A DNA stretch of 14,633 nt from CANNBR01 sp964592275 (GCA_964592275.1 CAZQDJ010000027.1:1-14633), one strand, 5' to 3'; shown: positions 7,301-14,566, counted from the first letter of the stretch. Notes: a model not told the origin generated them from the sequence alone. A program made the numbers and translations.

Positions 7301-10300
7301 CCAATTGAGCTTTTTGAATGGCAAGCGCTTGAGCATTCATGAGCATTGAGTACAGACCTGGATTTTCGTTCTGAATCTGCTCTTTTGTAGTACCTTGATT
7401 TTGTAATGCAAGGTTCAATACTGCTTGTGCATCAATAGTGCCAATTTTCAAAACATTACAAGATGCATTCGCTATATTCCCATTGTTAGTTTTATAACAA
7501 GTAGCAGAATAGCCAAGCGGCGTTGGTAGCCACACATCACCAGAAGATATATCTATTGCAACAGGATTTTCATCAATCAGTTCCAAATATGAATGCCCCA
7601 AAAGATTATTAGTATTGCATTGATCAATCGTAAGTGGAGCAGTTAAACCCATTGTTGCGTTTTTATTCAAACTATTATTAATTGATCCTGCAATACCTGC
7701 ATCAAGATTACCCATTACAAATAATGATGTTGGTGATGCAACAGGAACCATATTATAAAAAAAGTTTCCTGTTACAAGATTTAATGGTCCATTGCTTGGT
7801 GGCAACGTTAAATACACATTAGATTGTTCATTTTCAGAAAATTGAAACGGCCCTGATTGCATAACTTTTGCAACCCCATTGGTGCTATTCATAATCTCTT
7901 GCCAGCCATCATAAGCATTAATGATATCTAAAGTATTTGCCACGGGCAGGGATTGACCAAGCGAACACCCTAAAGGAGTAGCAGAACTGCTTGCAGTTGT
8001 ATTGATCCAGTTAATACTCGTATTAAGCGGCTGTTGAGAAGCATTGGTATACGAAATTGCTTGAGCTGCAGCAGACTGAGGCGCCCATGCAAGTTTACTA
8101 AAATTCATCCAGTACATTGGACACATAATCACCATTTGATCAGTCGCTTTTTTAACAGGCATATAAGGAGGCTGTAGCATCGATTGCAAAGCCTGCACTT
8201 TTTGTTGAAGCTTTTGCTCTGCTGGAATAAGAGCTGCACTTGCAGTAATCCAACTTTGCATGTCAGTTAGTAACTTTCCTCTAACTGCTGCTGGTTTTCC
8301 TGGTGCTATTGGTTTTACTGGAGCTTCACCAGATAAAATCAACCACGGCGCATAAGCTTTAGCAGCACTATCATAAAAGCTTTGAGCAGAATCTTGGCCG
8401 CCCTTAGCATAAGCTTGCTGTAAAAGTTTCCAAGCTCCTCGAGCATCTTGTGGATACGCAGCATTACTCAAATCACTGTCAATCGTAGTCAATGCATTAT
8501 TTACTTGTGCTTGAGCGGCAGTAAGCGCAGCAAAATCTGCCACATACAAAGGATTATTTTGTAATGAACCATACACAATGTTGTAAGGGTTGCAGAAGGT
8601 CGGCATAAATGCAGTACCCAAAGGAAGATTCCGTACTGCAGCAACCAGTATACTCCGTGTTTGACCAGCAGGAGTATACGGAACTGAATATTCACCAGGC
8701 TGAGCCAGAATTGGAGTAAAATCATCTGCTCTTTTAATAACCGTTGCGTGATATGGTGGATTAGTTAAAAGACGATAGTCGCTATCATAGACTTGTCCAG
8801 TAACTAAACTTATCAATAGTTCACCAGTAGTTGTCGTCGCTTTCCCCATCGCTTCTGTTAACCCCAACGGCATTATTTGGTAATAAGTACTTACACCGGT
8901 TGCGCTTGTTGAATCAGCAAGAGACACAGGAGTAAAAGGAACCACATAATCATACACTGGTTGACCAGTCGCATTAGAACCAAACACCCCTTCACGTTCT
9001 TGACTGCCTTGAACAATCTTTGAAACTTTATACACGCACAAACTATCCAACTGCGATTGAGAAAGAGCAACCAATGGACCAAATGATGGTTGCTTAGTGC
9101 CAGGATTCTGTGCAGGAATAGGTATTACATTGAGTGCACTGATCCGAGTATCAAGAGTATTTTCCACTACATTCTGACTTGAAATTTCTAAAGGAACTTT
9201 TTCAAACAAACAGCCATTCTTTGAAACTGGTCCTTGATAAGAAAGGTTTGTTGCATAGTTTGCCATGGTAACAATTTGATTAACCGTATCTGTTGCATCG
9301 GCTGAAGCAAGAGCTAAAGCAATCTGTTGGAACAAGGCTGGCATTACCGTAGAAGCAACATACTGAGCTGCTGGCATATTATTCAACGTTGGCATTATTG
9401 TTCCTGGACCACTGCTACTATATTGATAAATAAGCCCTGTAACCAAACTCACCATATACTGAATATTTTGATTTATTTGAGATGTATTAAAATCAAGAAC
9501 TGTTACCCCATCAGGACGCGTTATAACTGCCGTAGAAAAAAGAGGCACAATATTTAAATTAGCATCCAAAAAGACCGTATAATCTTTAACCGGTATTAAA
9601 TCAGAGAATCTGTTTTTCTTCATGCATTGAACAATAGGAGTATCTTCTGTTTCGTACAAATAAATACTGTAGGCATTCGCATCAATAGATGGATCTAACC
9701 CAAGATTGGTACCCGCCCCATTAGTACCAATAGCCGTTTGCAACTGAGCTTGCGCATCTTTTAACGCAGCTGAGGCAGCTACCACCTGAGTACCGTATTG
9801 CGCCCCTGTTGCACTACTTAAAGCCTGTCTTAATGCCACTTGCGCATCTACCACCGTTTGTATAACATTTTTGGTTCCTGTTGAAAAAAGAGTACTAGAA
9901 GAAGTCTTGCTACTTTGCACTGCTGAAAGAGTAGCAATCAGTTGAATCGACTGCATTATGTTATCTGAACTTGACTGAGATCCAAGCAATCTATTTAAGA
10001 TACCTGTTCCTTGAAACTGTTTTATTGAAATTTTAGGTAATGTTGCTGATTGCGCTTGTGCACCTTTTTTAGTAGTCGATGCTTGCTCCCCTGGTAAAAA
10101 CCCTGGAACATTTTGAATACCATTTCTAAAAAAATTTAATGTTCGCACAAGTAATTTAGGAGCATAACGGCCAGACCCTTCGACAGGCGCAAACATAGTT
10201 TGAAGCATACTGCTTGGAGTTACTGCATGATCATATGATTCTGTTGCAATATGCCATGGCGCAACACTATCCAAAAACCCTTCTGAGTAATTGTAATTTG

Positions 10301-12383
10301 CACGATTTCCTACTGCACCAAAAGCTTCTTGTGTATATTGCTGAACAGAAAGAGTTGTTTGAGCTCCCTTAGCCGCTTGAACACTGGAATCATTCGATGG
10401 TTCCATAAGGTATGAATATGGTGTTTGTTCGCTATAAGGAACCCCGCCATCCATAAATACAAGCCCTGTATTCAGACTCACCCACGCACCAAACGCATTT
10501 TGAGACGTTGCATACGTTGAACCCCATTGCGCACCCGTTTGATACACTACGTAATAGCTCGCATTTTCTAAAAAAGTAGGACTCATGTTGTTGCCGTACC
10601 CTGTTGTTGAAGGATCAACTGCAACATACAAGTAAGTCCCCGCCGCTGCAGCATTTGAAGGAGAAATGAGTGATGCGGGAATTTGTACCGCAAAATCAGG
10701 AGTTATATGATACACCGCCGTAATTTGTTCGTACAAGGCCTTGGCTGCCGCTTGTTGCATCAGTGTTTGGTAGATCATACTTGGAACACCAAAGAAAACC
10801 CCGGTCATCATCATCTTGAGAACTTCAATCGTTCCGTGCCCTATTTTTGTTACCCCTGTATAAAGTTTACTTCCACTCCATTTACCTAATTTTACTATTC
10901 CTCTGCCTGCCGAAACTGCTGTTGCTTTAATAGCTGCCTTATCTTTAAAAGCAGCTTTAATGGATTTACCTGAATCTCTTAAAGTACGTCCAGCAGCATT
11001 AACTCCATTTTCCCGTTCGCTGCGCCTTACTTTTAATTGTGTAATTTCTTCTTTTAATGTTTCAGTTTTCTCTGTTCGATTAGCTATTCCTTCCGAACAT
11101 TCCTTTACAACAGACTCATTTTCTGATCTAAAGGATAATCGACCATCTTTACCTAAAGAAAAAGTTCCGTCTGCTTTTCCTTTTCCTTCCTTAAGAAGAA
11201 GTTTTTCTACATCAGAAGGATCACGAAGTGTAAATTCTAAAACCTGATCTACATCTCCTCCTTTTATTGTTACTTTAACTGTTAGTACTTCTTTATTTTC
11301 AAAAAGAATATTGTCTTCTGTTGAACTAGTAATTTGAAAATTATCAGAATCAATATCCTTTTTTTCCGCCCCGCCCAAAAAAGTCTCTAATGCTCCAACC
11401 TGTTCCTCACTTTTTGACCCTATTCTAAAACCAGTTGGTGGTATTTCAACTGAACCAGAACCGCCATCGTGTGGTAACGTTACTACGACTCTTTCACGCG
11501 CTGCCTGTTCTTCCAAATCCAAAAGATCTTTTGATTTACTATCGATTCCATCTGAAAGTCTTTGAATATCAGCAAGACGACCTTTTCTCCTTGCCCAATA
11601 ACCTAATTCTTTTTCTTCTGATGTTGTCGCCCCATACACAGCTTCGTCTGTATCATCAAGCAAAGAAATATCATCAGCGCCTGTAATTGAGCCATTTCCT
11701 ATTTGATCAGCTGAACGTGTTGCACCACTATCCAAGTCACCATGCTGAGTGGTTAACCTTTCAGCCTGTGCTCTGAATGTGTCTATAGCTTCTGCGGCTT
11801 GACTCACTTCAGGCTGAGGGGTACCTGAAGGTTGTGTAGTATGAACAGCCCCAGCTATAAGACTCGTACTGTCTTTTGCAGCAGCATCCATAGAACCTGT
11901 AATTGCTTGTTTCACTTCATCAGAGAGATCTAAATCTGAAAGACTATTTTTAAAATTCCTAGTTATATCACCTGCTGTTTTTCCAATTCTTGCAGCAAGC
12001 TCTGATGCTTTTGATGCATTAATATCCTTCCCCATCATTACAATTGCATTAGTACCTTCTTCGACTTTTTTCTCAAAACTTTCAAGAATACTTTTTGCTA
12101 CATTAGCATCCACCGTCCCTAGAGAATCTCCTAGTTTTGCTAATTGTTTTTTCTGAGTCGCAATCATATCTTGAACAGCTTTAATTGCATCTTCTCCTCT
12201 ATCTGCAACCGCACTCAAAGCCTTTCTACCAGCAGCTCCAACGCTCTCAGAAATTCTATCCAAAACTTCTTTGAATCCAGACTCTGCGGCCCCAGCAACA
12301 TCAGTTAATAACTCACCGGACCGTACAATAGAAGGAGTTAGCAATCCCCACAACAAGACAAAAATTATGCGTATATTCTTCAT
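4323..12383 (-). CDS. Giant exported protein of unknown function (2686 aa) with degenerate SLVTGxVY repeats
   Basis: I do not recognise the family. The ATG at 12381-12383 is preferred over an upstream in-frame GTG because AAGGAG at 12389-12394 has a 5-nt gap to it. Residues 1-23 are a Sec signal peptide (MKNIR, hydrophobic core, VRS). Residues 25-170 are amphipathic and helical; about 295-430 look mixed alpha/beta; 430-520 are highly basic; about 521-545 form one hydrophobic, possibly membrane segment. From about 560 to the end the protein is poor in charge and rich in A, S, T, N, Q, G and Y. This part carries a recurring motif: VSLNTGLVF (~634), VSLVTGLIY (~977), ISLVTGQVY (~1190), NLVTGNFFY (~1532), MSLVTGNVY (~1756), VDLVTGECY (~2057) and IDMYNGIVF (~2588). 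Motifs such as YLYVAV, YIYAVN and YIYKLA often precede it. An extracellular or surface role is inferred. The frame is unbroken over 8 kb, and the gene appears to be transcribed alone. Confidence 0.85.
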   Translation of the reverse strand: MKNIRIIFVLLWGLLTPSIVRSGELLTDVAGAAESGFKEVLDRISESVGAAGRKALSAVADRGEDAIKAVQDMIATQKKQLAKLGDSLGTVDANVAKSILESFEKKVEEGTNAIVMMGKDINASKASELAARIGKTAGDITRNFKNSLSDLDLSDEVKQAITGSMDAAAKDSTSLIAGAVHTTQPSGTPQPEVSQAAEAIDTFRAQAERLTTQHGDLDSGATRSADQIGNGSITGADDISLLDDTDEAVYGATTSEEKELGYWARRKGRLADIQRLSDGIDSKSKDLLDLEEQAARERVVVTLPHDGGSGSVEIPPTGFRIGSKSEEQVGALETFLGGAEKKDIDSDNFQITSSTEDNILFENKEVLTVKVTIKGGDVDQVLEFTLRDPSDVEKLLLKEGKGKADGTFSLGKDGRLSFRSENESVVKECSEGIANRTEKTETLKEEITQLKVRRSERENGVNAAGRTLRDSGKSIKAAFKDKAAIKATAVSAGRGIVKLGKWSGSKLYTGVTKIGHGTIEVLKMMMTGVFFGVPSMIYQTLMQQAAAKALYEQITAVYHITPDFAVQIPASLISPSNAAAAGTYLYVAVDPSTTGYGNNMSPTFLENASYYVVYQTGAQWGSTYATSQNAFGAWVSLNTGLVFMDGGVPYSEQTPYSYLMEPSNDSSVQAAKGAQTTLSVQQYTQEAFGAVGNRANYNYSEGFLDSVAPWHIATESYDHAVTPSSMLQTMFAPVEGSGRYAPKLLVRTLNFFRNGIQNVPGFLPGEQASTTKKGAQAQSATLPKISIKQFQGTGILNRLLGSQSSSDNIMQSIQLIATLSAVQSSKTSSSTLFSTGTKNVIQTVVDAQVALRQALSSATGAQYGTQVVAASAALKDAQAQLQTAIGTNGAGTNLGLDPSIDANAYSIYLYETEDTPIVQCMKKNRFSDLIPVKDYTVFLDANLNIVPLFSTAVITRPDGVTVLDFNTSQINQNIQYMVSLVTGLIYQYSSSGPGTIMPTLNNMPAAQYVASTVMPALFQQIALALASADATDTVNQIVTMANYATNLSYQGPVSKNGCLFEKVPLEISSQNVVENTLDTRISALNVIPIPAQNPGTKQPSFGPLVALSQSQLDSLCVYKVSKIVQGSQEREGVFGSNATGQPVYDYVVPFTPVSLADSTSATGVSTYYQIMPLGLTEAMGKATTTTGELLISLVTGQVYDSDYRLLTNPPYHATVIKRADDFTPILAQPGEYSVPYTPAGQTRSILVAAVRNLPLGTAFMPTFCNPYNIVYGSLQNNPLYVADFAALTAAQAQVNNALTTIDSDLSNAAYPQDARGAWKLLQQAYAKGGQDSAQSFYDSAAKAYAPWLILSGEAPVKPIAPGKPAAVRGKLLTDMQSWITASAALIPAEQKLQQKVQALQSMLQPPYMPVKKATDQMVIMCPMYWMNFSKLAWAPQSAAAQAISYTNASQQPLNTSINWINTTASSSATPLGCSLGQSLPVANTLDIINAYDGWQEIMNSTNGVAKVMQSGPFQFSENEQSNVYLTLPPSNGPLNLVTGNFFYNMVPVASPTSLFVMGNLDAGIAGSINNSLNKNATMGLTAPLTIDQCNTNNLLGHSYLELIDENPVAIDISSGDVWLPTPLGYSATCYKTNNGNIANASCNVLKIGTIDAQAVLNLALQNQGTTKEQIQNENPGLYSMLMNAQALAIQKAQLALTTYFAGNLLSLCQEEITNGTYIYAVNVTPANYYTATDYWVVTDVNGTPKGVLTPQSQYMMSLVTGNVYQMNVSGSQQTSQSTTQTFNVGTGIATIETPLTAFQQIFGTGPYSSLSTTLTPVATNNPKLFNIIEALNNLQQQAFLQSQLAPSANTEIEAGQIPLAALQTATPVSALYNTLYLVNGKYYLAMPGTNSAPTYYYDFNAELQDVNNSSGTAVYTPIAADAQRGMYYVVEGTGSTAVATPVSALTGYGCQAMRMRFGIKVAADGTETMGLPVYNPPLPMTANDAQLAPGASGDNMKCLTSAANIARNTAITDTYTYYQYKNIASESYLTRCYLKTQLPVYNQVTQSVTTVPELQDYYVDLVTGECYSPDGTPKLSNSTVAYNFTGDSTTGIVANSALDFSNPLFVWGELDLLGESLQANMMYQDTNSFDPSNGYNQYQVQPFSTSFTLYNGSKPTVYAYAVDGTTGAVQITQDGNPINPVKTSMSATLVAALNSGATLATKSYIMNINGVIPSGTPAAGATVTVTETFVAPKQYMISYTNAAGTVVNDMFQAPVISGTGTAPGVSSKAYNNPPLDAPFQAQLLQGKPFCARVFASCPYGKETVQNINTTIATTDSTQQKELALGTTGITCGLLQQPATASSFTLSSAGLLSAIFTGANPNGSTGAMNGQYFAFYDCYNNGTGTSSNVVPNKGQYGTYTSVVSSMLTAATTLPNPTPFPGLYGGNFNVEFASSAGSTATTYGAPYLRIMPLGGAFSAGTTNYALPTSGTEYLYKYLYDIVPNAMLSQLKSTLNISGNVAGFMQLVSAIDTGSLAGVSATNASMNEAAAVAISNQVFYGKPLNTLAQEPKGRYIYKLACSSGGADAVSSAPTNPLCQMFFTAGASNPDTYIDMYNGIVFQSKTVNQQQLLYPIGFSVSHDYCNGISQMVGGAMPAQDSTALVINTPVTSTAVTKTNPKGLPVGQGAALPGHIVKGAVVAAPAVVPAV

Positions 12384-12417
12384 CCCCACTCCTTTTTAAA
12401 ATCAAATATTTAAATAG

Positions 12418-12448
12418 TATTCTATGAGAATAGAAGAGAGCTACGCAA
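12418..12448 (-). promoter_or_regulatory. Possible sigma70 promoter of the giant gene with a palindrome over the -10 box
   Basis: On the minus strand, TTGCGT (12443-12448), an 18-bp spacer and TAGAAT (12419-12424, five of six consensus bases) lie about 35 bp before the start codon. The 15-bp palindrome TATTCT-ATG-AGAATA (12418-12432) covers the -10 box and could be an operator. This rests on pattern matching only; the -35 box is weak. Confidence 0.35.
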
Positions 12449-12507
12449 GGCTTTAAAAAAGTCAGATAAAGATTAAGCTTATAAAAATTTAGTTTATCTT
12501 TTTTTAC

Positions 12508-13020
12508 ACAAGACGTAGATGTGTACTTCTCCATCGTCACATAAATGCTATGCCGGACTATCGGCGTGCAGCGGTAAAAAGAAACGATCTGCGCAAGAAT
12601 CTTTATTCTTCCAATAACTTAGTTTTCTGTTGCGCTCCACGCGCAGTGCCAAGACGGGTCCTTGCCGACCCTCTTGGATCTCGGGCACAAACATGCTGTT
12701 TGATTGCTTTTTTCGGCTGCAATCGTTCCTTGCCTCCTAACGGAGGACAACTCAGTTCCGCCTGATACGGGATCTTTTTTAAAAATTGAAATGTAGCAGT
12801 CTTTATTAGGATGTCAGCTGCGGGTGCCGCGAAGTCGGCAGGCGCAAAAGGAAGCTGCGCTTCCGGGTCACATCCGTAACGGCGATTAAACGGCACGTTT
12901 ACACCCTTGATTCCAAAGTGGTTGGGTGAGCAACCTGTTTGGCACCGCGCGTGGAGCGCACAAAAAATTAAGATAATGTAAGAATAAAGATTCTTGCGCA
13001 GTGTACACCTACGTCTTGTA
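12508..13020. repeat. Long structured repeat, copy 2 (about 510 bp)
   Basis: This is the second copy of the element at 3786-4217, with its inner core in the same orientation. The core shares CGTTCCTTGCCTCCTAA and GGAGGACAACTCAG on the left, and AGGATGTCAGCTGCGGGTGC and TTCCGGGTCACATCCGTAAC on the right. The closing stem is preserved but changed in sequence: TGCGCTCCACGCGC (12631-12644) pairs perfectly with 12947-12960, extended by GTGCC/GGCAC. Both edges carry ACAAGACGT as inverted ends (12508, 13019). About 60 extra bp with a hairpin (GCCG/CGGC flanked by TGC/GCA) lie between the left edge and GCGCAAGAATC. The stop-free minus-strand frame through it is judged incidental. The spacer from 12384 to 13381 otherwise holds the promoter at 12418-12448 and repeat unit 3. 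Confidence 0.85.
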
Positions 13021-13052
13021 CAAAAAACATATTTAAAAAGGGACTTTTTCTT

Positions 13053-13151
13053 GTTACATCTGGATACCCGTACGTTCACTCCGTCTGGCCATCCGCCATC
13101 GCACTTTGTGCTAAGGCGTGATGCTGCGACTACCGTTCTCTGGGTACGACA
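13053..13151 (-). repeat. Short dispersed repeat unit 3
   Basis: Read on the minus strand, it matches unit 1 (1731-1831) along its length, including CGGTAGTCGCAGCATCACGC and CCTTAGCA. The pairing ends differ from unit 1 yet still pair: GTACCC with GGGTAT, where unit 1 has ATTCTC with GAGAAT. The tip is GCAC-AAA-GTGC in place of GCAT-TTC-GTGC. It follows copy 2 of the long repeat by about 30 bp. Confidence 0.8.
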
Positions 13152-13226
13152 TGATTTTTTTATTTATACATTTAAGCAAAACAAGCAATACAAAAATCAA
13201 ACCACAAAAAAGGGAATATTCTAAAC

Positions 13227-13382
13227 TCATGGATCCCCAAAACACTCAGTCGGCAACCACTGCGCTATGCACATGATCGCCTTCTGTCGTTGGGGACGAC
13301 GGTATTGGAGAAAGTCTTCTTCTATTGATGCAACAGATGATTTAATAATGAAGAAAAACAGTAAAAAATGAGAAGGTTCCAT
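13227..13382 (-). CDS. Doubtful small ORF overlapping the hydrolase stop codon (51 aa)
   Basis: The ATG shares one base with the hydrolase stop (TAATG), an arrangement typical of translational coupling. The peptide begins MEPSHFLLFFFIIKSSVAS, which could be a signal or membrane segment, and then becomes polar (QYRRPQRQK). There is no clear Shine-Dalgarno sequence within 10 bases and I recognise no family. It lies in a spacer rich in repeats, so it may be chance. Confidence 0.2.
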   Translation of the reverse strand: MEPSHFLLFFFIIKSSVASIEEDFLQYRRPQRQKAIMCIAQWLPTECFGDP

Positions 13383-14443
13383 TACGAACCGACAAACCAC
13401 TCTTTCCACGCCTTAACCTTAAGTTGAGAAACAATGCGCGTCAGAAAATCACGCACTTTATAAATGTACTCTTCCGGTTTATGGAAAAAGGTATCCAAAT
13501 GACCATGGCCATCAACAATCCACAATTCTTTTTGATCGGTAGCAGCATTTTCATACACTTTTTCAAAAGCTTCTAGTGGAGTAGTTTCATCCTGTGAACA
13601 ACCAATAATAAGACACGGAACAGTGACATGTTTAATTGATTCGATAGGGCTTACCGGTTTTAAACAAGTAGAAACAGGAGTACCATCAAGCCCAACAAGT
13701 CTCAATAATACTTTAAGTATCCTATCAACAAACGGACTGTACATTGCTTTTTTAAGAAGAGTGCGTAATGGCAACAACACATCCATACCAAAAATAGTAT
13801 AACGAAGATTATGCAATCCACGACCAACCACGTTTTCCATACTATCAAAGGGAGAATCAATAATAAGTGCATCAAATAACGTATTATCGTAATGTGATTG
13901 CGCCTCAATTACTGCAGCTGCCCCCATAGAAATACCGTAGGCAATAACTGGTTTATCTTTTAGTTGAGGGTGAGTTCTTACAAAATCAACAGCCGCTTTA
14001 ACATCTTTAGCCTCATCAACCCCAAAGGAACAGCATTCATTTTGATGGGCATGTACTCCATGAGCACGAAAATCAAAAATAAGAGTATTGTAATCAGGAA
14101 ACATAAAGGTACGTAAGGGGCGAACATCAGAACGTTTACATTTAAACCCATGGAATAAAATCACGGTAGCAGGGGCATTTGCTCTCGTTACAAGTTCTCC
14201 TCGGCGCAACGAAACATGCCCTTTGTCATCTTCAGGAACCTGTAGCACTACCTCTTCAAAACCATGCCGTTCACTCTTTTTTAAAGTTTTATGATTAAAT
14301 GTTGAAAGGTGTTTTTCAATAGAACGAACATGAACAGACTTTGCTTTTTTCTGTCCATCAGACACAAACCAAGCAATGCTGCCTCCTATGGCAAAAAGAA
14401 CTATGATTATCACGATAATCTTTTCTACCTTAACCCACTCCAT
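13382..14443 (-). CDS. Membrane-anchored alpha/beta hydrolase (Bem46/ABHD13-like)
   Basis: This is a serine hydrolase of unknown substrate. Residues 6-27 form an N-terminal membrane anchor (KVEKIIVIIIVLFAIGG) and the catalytic domain follows, probably on the periplasmic face. ILFHGF (95-100) is the oxyanion-hole HG motif. FDFRAHG (123-129) is the strand-4 motif of this subfamily. GISMGA (170-175) is the nucleophile elbow with S172. CSQDETTP (282-289) supplies the acid D285, and GHGHLDTF (312-319) the base, most likely H315. The 353-residue length and intact triad suggest an active enzyme, perhaps an esterase, thioesterase or peptidase; the sequence alone does not say. ATG at 14441-14443 is preceded by AAAGGA at 14451-14456 with a 7-nt gap. 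I see no terminator behind it. Confidence 0.88.
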   Translation of the reverse strand: MEWVKVEKIIVIIIVLFAIGGSIAWFVSDGQKKAKSVHVRSIEKHLSTFNHKTLKKSERHGFEEVVLQVPEDDKGHVSLRRGELVTRANAPATVILFHGFKCKRSDVRPLRTFMFPDYNTLIFDFRAHGVHAHQNECCSFGVDEAKDVKAAVDFVRTHPQLKDKPVIAYGISMGAAAVIEAQSHYDNTLFDALIIDSPFDSMENVVGRGLHNLRYTIFGMDVLLPLRTLLKKAMYSPFVDRILKVLLRLVGLDGTPVSTCLKPVSPIESIKHVTVPCLIIGCSQDETTPLEAFEKVYENAATDQKELWIVDGHGHLDTFFHKPEEYIYKVRDFLTRIVSQLKVKAWKEWFVGS

Positions 14444-14536
14444 CCCTTTATCCTTTATTTAGTACTGCCCTTTTAGTCCGCCTTCGCATAAATCTATGGC
14501 GTGATCTTCGAGCCTAATCTCTTTTAATGTACTTAT

Positions 14537-14566
14537 AGGATACCAGTTTAATTTTTCTATTTGCAA
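14537..14566 (-). promoter_or_regulatory. Possible promoter of the alpha/beta hydrolase gene
   Basis: On the minus strand, TTGCAA (14561-14566), an 18-bp spacer and TATCCT (14537-14542) lie about 95 bp before the start codon. Each box matches consensus only moderately, and TATAAG immediately downstream is an alternative -10. The rest of 14444-14615 shows no gene or RNA I recognise. Confidence 0.3.

Noticed and set aside
4466..11686. Many plus- and minus-strand frames of 60-111 codons within the giant gene
   Set aside because: All are shadows of the 2686-codon frame; none has a ribosome binding site or a recognisable domain.
4323..12383. Giant protein as a PQQ/YWTD-type beta-propeller or a type V autotransporter
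   Set aside because: The TG motifs are too far apart and irregular for propeller blades. The C-terminus ends in an A/V/P-rich tail (VVAAPAVVPAV) with no sign of a 12-strand beta-barrel or a terminal aromatic residue.
12508..13020. Insertion sequence with a transposase
   Set aside because: The element has inverted ends but is too short for, and contains no, transposase or recombinase gene. None exists elsewhere in the window.
12603..13079. A 158-codon stop-free frame through long repeat copy 2, sharing RYGCDPE...APADFAAPAADILI with a frame in copy 1
   Set aside because: In the shared 27-codon stretch the two copies differ by mostly amino-acid-changing substitutions, concentrated in a hairpin stem where they compensate each other. 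Selection on pairing explains this better than selection on protein. There is no convincing ribosome binding site, and the frame crosses palindrome arms.
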